Assembly (NCBI GenBank): GCA_011051855.1 | Contig: DRKG01000180.1 | Coordinates: 1-7,622, forward strand | Reading direction: 5' to 3' | From: a bacterium | GTDB lineage: Bacteria; Planctomycetota; UBA1135; UBA2386 | DNA: 7,622 bases | In this document: positions 1 to 5,567 of the stretch, piece after piece | Layout of the letters: each line of letters opens with the position of its first letter | How positions within the stretch are numbered: the first letter of the stretch is position 1 | Translations under genes and position numbers: made by a program | The notes under the pieces: model-generated | The model's database searches: none | What the model was told of the DNA's origin: nothing | The model's input: the letters and a program-made list of their open reading frames with translations, nothing else

Positions 1-26
1 AGCGGCTCGCGCGGCATCGTGCGGGC

Positions 27-1232
27 ATGCGCATCCTGCTGGTCAGCCACGGCCTGCCCCCCGACAGCGTCGGCGGGGTCGAACAGCACACCAGCGGGCT
101 GGCGGCGGCGCTGGCGGCGATGGGCCACGAGGTCGAGATCTACGCCCGCGCGAACCTGCCCGGCCGCGAGCAGGGCGCCTGCGAACCGGTCGCCGACGGC
201 AACCCGCGGGTGTTCCGAGTCGCCTACCGCTGGGAGAACGTCGATTCGCTGGCGGCGATGTACACCTGCGCACCGATGGCGGAGGCGATGGCGAGGTTCC
301 TCGCCGAGCGGCGTGCGGCCGGCATACGCTACGACGTCGCCCACGTGCACCACCTGACCGGGATGTCGGTCGATTCGCTGGCGGTGTTGCGCGACGCCCG
401 CGTGCCGACGGTGATGACGCTGCACGACTACTGGCTGTTCTGCCCGCGCGGCCAGATGTTCCACCACGACGGCGAAGTCTGCGAGACCGCACCGGTCGAG
501 CGGTGCGCGAACTGCCTGCAACAGACGTTCCCGTGGTGGCTGCGCGAGGCCCCGCGCGAGCAGGTCGAAGCGCTGCAGGAACGTGCCCGACAGACGCTCG
601 CGGCCGCCGATCGGCTGGTGGTGCCGAGCGCGCGCGCCATCCCGCCGTTCGCCGCCCTCGGGGTGCCGGACGGCCGCATCGCCGTGGTCGAGAACGGCGT
701 CGACACCGAGCGACTCGAGGCGCTGCCGCCGCCGGCGGCCGGGCCGGGGCCACTGCGGGTCGGCTACTTCGGCACGCTGATCCCGTCGAAGGGGCTCGAC
801 GTGTTGGTCGCGGCAACGCAGCAGTTGCCCCCGGACACGGTCGAACTGCACGTGCACGGCAACGCGGTCCCCTACCACGGCGACGAGGGCTTCCTGACGC
901 GCTGCTTCCAGCAGCTCCAGCCGGGCCACGGCGTCACCTACCACGGTCCCTACTCGCTCGACGAGATGCCGGCACGGATCGCGACCATCGACGTGCTCGC
1001 GGCACCGGCCCGATGGCACGAGGCGTTCGGCCTGACCGTGCGCGAGGCGCTGGCGGCGGCGCGGCCGGTCCTGGTCAGCCGGGTCGGCGGGCTGCAGGAC
1101 GCGGTCGAAGACGGGGTCGAGGGGCGGGTGCTGCGCATGGCGAAGGCCTGCCGCGGCCGGGCGCGCGGCTTCGCGGCGATGGCGCGGGACCTGGTCGCGG
1201 TCTACGAGGGGGCGCGGGCAGCGCGTTCTTGA
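27..1232 (+). CDS. Glycosyltransferase, GT4 family (GT-B fold)
   Basis: A 401-residue GT-B enzyme that probably transfers a sugar from a nucleotide-sugar donor to a glycan or lipid acceptor at the cytoplasmic face of the membrane; donor and acceptor cannot be read from sequence. The N-terminal acceptor domain starts MRILLVSHGLPP, with the glycine-rich GGVEQH loop at 16-21 and HDYWLFCPR at 133-141. Cysteines 139, 152, 160 and 163 form a cluster seen in a GT4 subset. The donor domain has VVENGVD (220-226), GYFGTLIPSKGLD (246-258, with a likely phosphate-contacting Lys255) and the EX7E motif (Glu332/Glu340 in EAFGLTVRE), followed by RPVLVSRVGG. There is no membrane segment. The reading frame is open to the window edge, but MRILLVSHG is the usual GT4 N-terminus, so I start at ATG 27; no good ribosome-binding site is visible. 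The C-terminus looks short: after DGVEG (362-366) it reaches the final DLVAVYEG helix (388-395) without the usual intervening segment. Confidence 0.9.
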   Translation: MRILLVSHGLPPDSVGGVEQHTSGLAAALAAMGHEVEIYARANLPGREQGACEPVADGNPRVFRVAYRWENVDSLAAMYTCAPMAEAMARFLAERRAAGIRYDVAHVHHLTGMSVDSLAVLRDARVPTVMTLHDYWLFCPRGQMFHHDGEVCETAPVERCANCLQQTFPWWLREAPREQVEALQERARQTLAAADRLVVPSARAIPPFAALGVPDGRIAVVENGVDTERLEALPPPAAGPGPLRVGYFGTLIPSKGLDVLVAATQQLPPDTVELHVHGNAVPYHGDEGFLTRCFQQLQPGHGVTYHGPYSLDEMPARIATIDVLAAPARWHEAFGLTVREALAAARPVLVSRVGGLQDAVEDGVEGRVLRMAKACRGRARGFAAMARDLVAVYEGARAARS

Positions 1233-1258
1233 CCCGGTCGGGGGCAAGACACTAGCCT
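1229..1258 (+). promoter_or_regulatory. Putative sigma70-type promoter of the TPR/alpha-CTD gene
   Basis: TTGACC (1229-1234) and TAGCCT (1253-1258) are separated by 18 bp, matching a housekeeping promoter well in an otherwise very GC-rich stretch. The -35 box overlaps the stop codon of the glycosyltransferase gene. The predicted start of transcription near 1265 would give a leader of about 80 nt before ATG 1347. A similar TTGACC-based arrangement precedes tig. Seen as a motif only; promoter activity is inferred. Confidence 0.5.
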
Positions 1259-1346
1259 ATGCGGCCTTTTCCCTGGCCCGACCCTTGCGTCCGGCCACCC
1301 CAGTTCGCGCCCACTCCGGCCGCGACGACCCCACAGCACACCAACG

Positions 1347-2669
1347 ATGACGGAAACGGACCTGGTCCCGAACGAACCCACGCCTTCGCTCGACCCCGCG
1401 GCTCTGCTCGCCGGGGATCTGACCCCCGCGAAGCTCGAGTCCTTCCGCAAGGCCGTCTTCCAGTCGGTCGACTCCTTCCAGCAGTTGCGTGACTGGCTGC
1501 AGGATCCGCGCGCGACGGGTGCGGCCCGTGGCATCGCGATGTGGGCGCTCGGCCGCCACGAGGAAGCGGTGCCGCTGCTCGCCGCCGAGTCCGGCAACGA
1601 GGTCGCCGCGGCGTGCTTGGCCGACAGCTACGCCGCGCTCGGTCAGCTCGACGACGTCAAGGCGCAGTTGCCCAGGCGCGAGAGCGACCCGGCGCAGGCG
1701 CTGATCTGGCTGCGCGCGCTCGACAGCAACAACCAGAACGAGCTGTTGATCGACCAGGTCGGCAAGCTCGGCAAACTGCTGGCGCCGATCGACCAGACCT
1801 ACTTCAAGGGCCGCGTGCTCGAAGCCGAACGCGACGTCGAAGGCGCGATCGCCTGCTACGACGAAGTGCTCAAGCAGGACGAGAACCACAAGCAGGCGCT
1901 GTTCCGGCTGGCGTTGAACGTCGACCTGCGCGGCGAGGACGAGGAGGCGCGCGAACTCTACGAACGTTCGCTGCTGTCGCCGCCGGTCAACATCGCCTGC
2001 GTGGTCAACCTCGGCATCCTCTACGAGGACATGGGCAACTACCGCCGCGCGATGCAGTGCTTCGACCTGGCGTTGTCCGCCCACCCGGACAACGCCCGCG
2101 CGCGCCTGTTCCGCCGCGACGCCGCCGCCGCGCTGAACATGTATTACGACGAGGACCAGGAGCGCCGCGACGACAAGCGCAACAAGCTCCTGCGCACGCC
2201 GATCAACGACTTCGAGCTGTCGGTGCGGTCGCGCAACTGCCTCGCGAAGATGAACATCCGCACGCTCGGCGACCTGGTCAAGAAGACCGAGGCCGAACTG
2301 CTGAGCTACAAGAACTTCGGCGAAACGTCGCTGACCGAGATCAAGGAGATCCTGAAGAACAAGGGGCTGCGCCTCGGCATGACCAACGACGAGCTGATGC
2401 ACCGCGACCTCGGCGAGCCCGAGGCGGCGCCGGCAGCGCCCGAGGAAGTCGCCGACCCGAACAGCCCGGACCCGGCGCGGCGCCCGATCAGCGAACTCGA
2501 CCTGTCGGTGCGATCGCGCCGTATCGTCGACCTGCTGAAGATCCGCACCATCGGCGACCTCGCCGGCAAGACCGAGGCGGAGCTGCTCGCCTGCCCGAAC
2601 TTCGGCCAGACCTCGCTCAACGAGATCAAGACGAAGCTCGACGAGTTCGGCCTGTCGCTGCGCGGTTGA
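1347..2669 (+). CDS. TPR protein with two C-terminal RNA polymerase alpha-CTD domains
   Basis: A soluble 440-residue protein without signal peptide or membrane segment. Helical TPR-like repeats fill the N-terminal half: degenerate ones at about 60-110, then clearer units near 151-184, 185-218 and 219-252 (e.g. LGILYEDMGNYRRAMQCFDLA). A charged segment (268-282) leads to a first alpha-CTD-like domain (about 284-346), very close to the E. coli alpha subunit CTD. It keeps the equivalents of Arg265, Asn268, Cys269, Gly296, Ser299 and Glu302 (here R294, N297, C298, G325, S328, E331). A Pro/Ala/Glu linker (347-378) leads to a second copy (379-440), which keeps the Arg, Gly, Ser and Glu equivalents but has R392/I393 in place of Asn-Cys. 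There is no alpha N-terminal assembly domain, so it is not RpoA. I infer binding to DNA or to alpha-CTD partners, with the TPRs recruiting another protein; the actual function is unknown. ATG 1347 has no Shine-Dalgarno sequence and no in-frame upstream alternative. ruvA follows 16 bp later, probably co-transcribed. Similar proteins occur in Planctomycetota (from memory). Confidence 0.88.
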   Translation: MTETDLVPNEPTPSLDPAALLAGDLTPAKLESFRKAVFQSVDSFQQLRDWLQDPRATGAARGIAMWALGRHEEAVPLLAAESGNEVAAACLADSYAALGQLDDVKAQLPRRESDPAQALIWLRALDSNNQNELLIDQVGKLGKLLAPIDQTYFKGRVLEAERDVEGAIACYDEVLKQDENHKQALFRLALNVDLRGEDEEARELYERSLLSPPVNIACVVNLGILYEDMGNYRRAMQCFDLALSAHPDNARARLFRRDAAAALNMYYDEDQERRDDKRNKLLRTPINDFELSVRSRNCLAKMNIRTLGDLVKKTEAELLSYKNFGETSLTEIKEILKNKGLRLGMTNDELMHRDLGEPEAAPAAPEEVADPNSPDPARRPISELDLSVRSRRIVDLLKIRTIGDLAGKTEAELLACPNFGQTSLNEIKTKLDEFGLSLRG

Positions 2670-2685
2670 GGCGCGCGCGGCGACG

Positions 2686-3285
2686 GTGTACGACCACCTG
2701 CTCGGAGAGATCGTCGAGAAGCACGCCTCGCGCTGTGTCGTGCGTTGCGCCGGTGTCGGCTACGACGTGCGCGTCAGTCTCAACTCGGCGCGCGACCTGG
2801 TCGTCGGCCAGACGCAGCGGCTGTTCACGATCCTCAACGTCGTCGACGGCACGCCGTCCCTGCTCGGCTTCTCGACGGCGCCCGAACGCGAGCTCGCCCG
2901 ACGGCTGTTGGCGGTGACCAACGTCGGTCCGGCGATCGCGCTGGCGCTGCTCAGCGTCTACACGCCGCACGACCTCGCCGCGCGCATCGCCGCCGACGAC
3001 GCTTCCGCCCTGAAGGCGGTCAAGGGCGTCGGCCAGAAGACCGCCGAACGCATCTGTCTCGAACTGCGCGAGGTGGTGCGCAAGCTCGACCTCGGCGGCC
3101 CCACCGACGCCGCCCGGACACCGCCGGCCGGCGCCGGATCCGGCGCGGACGACGACGCCATCGCGGCCTTGGTCACGCTCGGCTTCAAGGAGAACGACGC
3201 CCGCGGCAAGGTCGACAAGGCGCGGCGCCGGCACGGGGCCGACGCCGACACCGAAGCGATCGTCAAGGCCGTGCTGCAGATGTAG
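2686..3285 (+). CDS. ruvA: Holliday junction branch migration complex subunit RuvA
   Basis: RuvA binds four-way DNA junctions as a tetramer and loads the RuvB helicase for branch migration in recombination and repair. The 199-residue length is typical (E. coli 203). Domain I, an OB fold, spans about 1-64, with GVGYDV (23-28) and the domain end SLLGF (58-62). The E. coli acidic-pin pair Glu55-Asp56 aligns roughly with Val53-Asp54, so only one acid is kept. Domain II has two helix-hairpin-helix motifs, NVGPAIALALLS (79-90) and VKGVGQKTAERICLEL (112-127). A Gly/Pro/Ala linker (138-153) leads to the RuvB-binding domain III (154-199, DDAIAALVTLGFKENDAR). The GTG start is chosen because YDHLLGEI matches the family N-terminus. 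A GAGG at 2668-2671 overlaps the preceding stop but is rather far (14 nt) to be a strong ribosome-binding site. Neither ruvB nor ruvC is adjacent. The gene lies 16 bp behind the TPR/alpha-CTD gene and converges on mnmG. Confidence 0.95.
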   Translation: MYDHLLGEIVEKHASRCVVRCAGVGYDVRVSLNSARDLVVGQTQRLFTILNVVDGTPSLLGFSTAPERELARRLLAVTNVGPAIALALLSVYTPHDLAARIAADDASALKAVKGVGQKTAERICLELREVVRKLDLGGPTDAARTPPAGAGSGADDDAIAALVTLGFKENDARGKVDKARRRHGADADTEAIVKAVLQM

Positions 3286-3294
3286 CGATGTAGC
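3279..3294 (+). repeat. 8-bp tandem duplication at the ruvA stop codon
   Basis: GATGTAGC occurs twice in immediate succession. The first copy contains the ruvA TAG stop (3283-3285); the second fills part of the 22-bp gap before the end of convergent mnmG. It looks like a small slippage duplication. The gap is too short to hold an obvious intrinsic terminator and contains no T-run. Confidence 0.6.
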
Positions 3295-3307
3295 CCGGCG
3301 CGCCCGT

Positions 3308-5116
3308 TCAGCGGCTCAGCAACACCAACAGCAGTTGCACGTCCGCCTGCCGCACGCCGGCGATCCTGGACGCTTCCCCGAGGGTCAGCGGCCGGCGCTC
3401 GACGAGGCGGGCGCGCGCTTCGGCACTGAGGCCGGGCACCTGCTCGTAGTCGAAGGTCGCGGGAATGCGTCGCGATTCGAGCCGCTTGAGGCGGTCGACC
3501 TCCATCGCCTGGCGCTTGATGTAGCCGTCGTACTTGACCTCGGCTTCGACCTCCGACAGTTCGGCCGGACTCAGCGCCAGCGCGGCGAATCCCTCGTCCC
3601 ACGCGAGGATCTGCTCGACGTGCACCTCGGGGCGGCGCAGCCACTCGGCCAGGGTCTTCTGCCCGCGGCGGTGCAGGCCGAGCCAGCGCACGGCCGCGCG
3701 GATGCGGGCCTCCTTCTGCCGCGCGGCGTCGGCCTGGGCGCGGTCGACGAGCCCCCAGCGTTCACCGAGCGGCGTCAGCCGGCGGTCGGCGTTGTCGCTG
3801 CGCAGCAGCAGGCGGAACTCGGCGCGGCTGGTGAACATGCGGTACGGTTCGCGCGGGTTCACTCGGCACAAGTCGTCGACCATCACGCCGAGGTAGGCGG
3901 TGGCGCGGTCGATCACCACCGGATCCTCGCCGCGGGCGAATCGCGCGGCGTTGAGGCCGGCGACCAGGCCCTGGCCGGCGGCCTCCTCGTAGCCGCTGGT
4001 GCCGTTGATCTGGCCGGCCGCGAACAGCCCGCGCAACGCAGCCACCTGCAGGTCGCCGCGCAGTTGCTCGGTCAGGATGTAGTCGTACTCGACCGCGTAG
4101 CCAGGGCGCAGCAGCTCGACCTGCTCGAGCCCGGGAATCGTGCGCAGGAACTCCATCTGCACGTTCGGCGGCAAGCTGGTGCTGATGCCGTTGGGGTAGA
4201 TCTCGTCCGCGTCGCGGCCTTCGGGTTCGAGGAACACCGGATGCGATGGTTGGTCGTGGAAGCGCACGACCTTGTCCTCGACGCTCGGGCAGTAGCGCGG
4301 TGCCGCACCGGTGATGCGGCCGCGGAACATCGGCGACTGGTCGGCGTGCGCGCGGATGATCGCGTGCGTGCGTTCGGTCGTGCGCGTCAGCCAGCAACTG
4401 AGCTGCGCGACCTCGAGTCGTTCCGTGCGGAACGAGAACGGCTGCGGCACGGCGTCGCCGGGCTGCACTTCGAGCCCGTCGAAGTCGATCGTCGACCGCC
4501 GCAGCCGTGGCGGGGTGCCGGTCTTGTGGCGGCCGAGCCGGATGCCGTGGGCCCGCAACGAGTCGCTGATGCGTTGCGCCGCGCGCTCGCCGTGGCGGCC
4601 GCCCGGGCGTTCGTCGCCGCCGGCGAACAGCTTGCCACCGAGAAACGTGCCGGTGGTCAGCACCACCGCCGGCGCGTGCAGCACGCTGCCGTCCTGCAGC
4701 TCGATCCCGCGCACTTCGGCGCCGGCGGCATCGGCCACCACCGCCACGGCTTCGCCGGCCAGCACGGTGACGTTGCGGTAGCCGAGCACGCGCTGCGCCA
4801 TCACCCGGTTGTAGGCCTCCCGGTCGCACTGCGCGCGCGGCGAGCGCACCGCCGGCCCCTTGCTGGTGTTGAGCATGCGGAACTGGATGCCGGTGAGGTC
4901 GGTGACCACCCCCATCTCGCCGCCGAGCGCGTCGACCTCGCGCACCAACTGCCCCTTCGCCAAGCCACCGATCGCCGGATTGCACGACATGCGCCCGATC
5001 GCCTGCGGGTCGAGCACGACCATGGCGACCGCAGCACCGGTGCGGGCTGCCGCCGTCGCCGCCTCGACGCCGGCATGGCCGCCGCCGACCACCAGCACGT
5101 CGAAGTCACGGGTCAC
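3308..5116 (-). CDS. mnmG: tRNA uridine 5-carboxymethylaminomethyl modification enzyme MnmG (GidA)
   Basis: MnmG is the FAD-dependent partner of the GTPase MnmE. The complex installs the (carboxymethyl)aminomethyl group at C5 of wobble uridine 34 in certain tRNAs, using methylenetetrahydrofolate. The 602-residue protein (E. coli 629) has the N-terminal dinucleotide fold VVGGGHAGVEAA (9-20) and SCNPAIGGLAKG (44-55), whose Cys45 matches E. coli Cys47. It then has LNTSKGPAVRSPRAQ (82-96), GTFLGGK (156-162), KTGTPPRL (198-205) and RYCPSVEDK (274-282), whose Cys276 matches the catalytic E. coli Cys277. AAGQINGTSGYEEAAGQG (366-383) and EPYRMFTSRAEFRLLLR (423-439) follow. The MnmE/tRNA-binding tail is present, with YDGYIKRQ (529-536) and IPATFDYEQVPGLS (551-564), so the gene is intact. 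The start is GTG at 5114-5116; TRDFDVLVVGGG is the expected N-terminus and no in-frame ATG lies just upstream. No strong Shine-Dalgarno sequence is present. mnmE is not in the window. Confidence 0.97.
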   Translation of the reverse strand: MTRDFDVLVVGGGHAGVEAATAAARTGAAVAMVVLDPQAIGRMSCNPAIGGLAKGQLVREVDALGGEMGVVTDLTGIQFRMLNTSKGPAVRSPRAQCDREAYNRVMAQRVLGYRNVTVLAGEAVAVVADAAGAEVRGIELQDGSVLHAPAVVLTTGTFLGGKLFAGGDERPGGRHGERAAQRISDSLRAHGIRLGRHKTGTPPRLRRSTIDFDGLEVQPGDAVPQPFSFRTERLEVAQLSCWLTRTTERTHAIIRAHADQSPMFRGRITGAAPRYCPSVEDKVVRFHDQPSHPVFLEPEGRDADEIYPNGISTSLPPNVQMEFLRTIPGLEQVELLRPGYAVEYDYILTEQLRGDLQVAALRGLFAAGQINGTSGYEEAAGQGLVAGLNAARFARGEDPVVIDRATAYLGVMVDDLCRVNPREPYRMFTSRAEFRLLLRSDNADRRLTPLGERWGLVDRAQADAARQKEARIRAAVRWLGLHRRGQKTLAEWLRRPEVHVEQILAWDEGFAALALSPAELSEVEAEVKYDGYIKRQAMEVDRLKRLESRRIPATFDYEQVPGLSAEARARLVERRPLTLGEASRIAGVRQADVQLLLVLLSR

Positions 5117-5124
5117 ACCGCCAG

Positions 5125-5144
5125 TGCATACCCGTTCCGAACGG
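5125..5144 (-). promoter_or_regulatory. Possible mnmG -10 box and overlapping operator-like palindrome
   Basis: On the minus strand a TATGCA box (5130-5125) lies 8 nt before the mnmG GTG, suggesting a very short or absent leader. Directly upstream is the 13-bp perfect inverted repeat CCGTTC-C-GAACGG (5132-5144), which would lie in the promoter spacer where a repressor could act. Its half TTCCGAACGGC (5135-5145) recurs at 5180-5190. No good -35 hexamer is visible, so the promoter call is weak; the palindrome itself is certain. Confidence 0.3.
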
Positions 5145-5159
5145 CAGAGCCAGCCCCGG

Positions 5160-5197
5160 ATCTACGCCGCTTCGATCGCTTCCGAACGGCTGTAGAT
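5160..5197. repeat. Hairpin upstream of mnmG
   Basis: ATCTACGCCG (5160-5169) pairs with CGGC-T-GTAGAT (5187-5197) with a single bulged T. After one bulged C, TTCG (5171-5174) pairs with CGAA (5183-5186), leaving an 8-nt loop. On the minus strand it lies in the mnmG upstream region and includes the stop codon of the small ORF at 5162-5239. No T-run follows on either side, so it is not a classical intrinsic terminator. Confidence 0.5.
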
Positions 5198-5239
5198 GGC
5201 CCGCAGCAGAATCCGGTGGCGCAACACGTAGGTCCACAT
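5162..5239 (-). CDS. Possible 25-residue small ORF upstream of mnmG
   Basis: A short frame starts MWTYVLRHRILLRAIY and ends SEAIEAA. It is preceded by AGGA six nucleotides before the ATG, one of the few Shine-Dalgarno-like sequences in the window. Third codon positions are mostly G or C, and the composition (hydrophobic/aromatic then basic, fairly amphipathic) differs from the Arg/Ala/Pro-rich shadow peptides around it. Its stop is 45 bp before the mnmG start, on the same strand, and lies within a hairpin. It could be a leader peptide, a small protein, a degraded gene start or chance. I do not recognise a family; conservation in relatives would decide. Confidence 0.25.
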   Translation of the reverse strand: MWTYVLRHRILLRAIYSRSEAIEAA

Positions 5240-5277
5240 GACCGGTCCTATCGGCCGGGCCCCGACGACGCTGGAGG

Positions 5278-5352
5278 CGACGGCGGACGCCTGACGCCGC
5301 ATGGGCGCGGATAGCGCGCGCCGGGGGTGCGGGTTCGTGCATGGATCGGGTT
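5278..5352. repeat. 75-bp direct repeat, copy 1
   Basis: This copy matches 5488-5562 at 74 of 75 positions; the only difference is C5319 versus T5529. The two copies are exactly 210 bp apart. It begins CGACGGCGGACGCC and ends ATGGATCGGGTT. The sequence just outside the copies does not match, so the boundaries are sharp. The right end contributes the left arm of a long hairpin. Confidence 0.95.
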
Positions 5353-5370
5353 GCCCGGTCCATGCACGAA
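5334..5370. repeat. Long near-perfect stem-loop
   Basis: TTCGTGCATGGA (5334-5345) is perfectly complementary to TCCATGCACGAA (5359-5370). Inside, a T-G wobble and CGGG/CCCG (5347-5350 with 5354-5357) extend the pairing, leaving a 3-nt TTG loop, so about 17 stacked pairs. The left arm lies in copy 1 of the direct repeat and the right arm in the unique spacer. Copy 2 carries the left arm without a partner. It could be a REP/MITE-like end, a structured RNA or a protein-binding palindrome. Confidence 0.85.
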
Positions 5371-5429
5371 GCGGTGCTCCCGGTGCGCGAAATCCGCGTC
5401 CAGGCAAGGAAGGCGACTGCAGATGCGCA

Positions 5430-5449
5430 GGCGGGGCTCTTGCCCCGCC
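5430..5449. repeat. GC-rich stem-loop in the repeat spacer
   Basis: GGCGGGGC (5430-5437) pairs perfectly with GCCCCGCC (5442-5449) around a TCTT loop. It resembles the stem of a terminator or of a REP-type palindrome. No T-run follows on the plus strand and no matching A-run precedes it for the minus strand, so intrinsic termination is unlikely. Confidence 0.7.
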
Positions 5450-5466
5450 GAGCACTCTGCCAAGGA

Positions 5467-5481
5467 GTTCGCGGAGCGAAC
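5467..5481. repeat. Small stem-loop in the repeat spacer
   Basis: GTTCGC (5467-5472) pairs with GCGAAC (5476-5481) around a GGA loop, just before copy 2 of the direct repeat. It is the third stem-loop within 150 bp. Confidence 0.6.
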
Positions 5482-5487
5482 GGACGC

Positions 5488-5562
5488 CGACGGCGGACGC
5501 CTGACGCCGCATGGGCGCGGATAGCGCGTGCCGGGGGTGCGGGTTCGTGCATGGATCGGGTT
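5488..5562. repeat. 75-bp direct repeat, copy 2
   Basis: Second copy of 5278-5352, with one substitution. Its right end abuts the start of the secreted repeat-protein gene: an in-frame ATG (5551) lies inside it, and its last base is the first base of a TAGACT -10-like box. The repeat therefore supplies the upstream DNA of that gene. Confidence 0.95.
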
Positions 5563-5567
5563 AGACT
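5562..5567 (+). promoter_or_regulatory. Possible -10 box of the secreted repeat-protein gene
   Basis: TAGACT, a TANNNT-type -10 hexamer, lies 7 nt before the GTG at 5575, so transcription could begin at or next to the start codon (a leaderless mRNA). No clear -35 hexamer is visible 17-18 bp upstream. It stands out only because the surroundings are so GC-rich; low confidence. Confidence 0.3.

Noticed and set aside
1257..2402. 381-codon open frame on the minus strand opposite the TPR/alpha-CTD gene
   Set aside because: The plus strand encodes clear TPR and alpha-CTD domains; the antisense product is low-complexity V/L/A/R/Q and looks like a shadow.
5160..5197. tRNA gene suggested by the bulged hairpin
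   Set aside because: No cloverleaf can be completed around it and no T-arm or D-arm consensus is present.
5162..5239. Remnant of an ABC permease start (MWTYVLR resembles DppB-type N-termini)
   Set aside because: The resemblance is limited to seven or eight residues and stops at once; too short to support.
3335..5314. 659-codon open frame on the plus strand opposite mnmG
   Set aside because: It mirrors a fully conserved mnmG. Its composition is Arg/Ala/Val/His-rich with no recognisable domain, as expected of the complement of GC-rich coding DNA.
5430..5449. Intrinsic terminator
   Set aside because: The stem is perfect, but no T-run follows on either strand and no gene ends nearby in the right orientation.
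5278..5562. CRISPR array or insertion sequence
   Set aside because: There are only two 75-bp copies with a 135-bp spacer, no cas genes, no transposase and no terminal inverted repeats bounding the whole.
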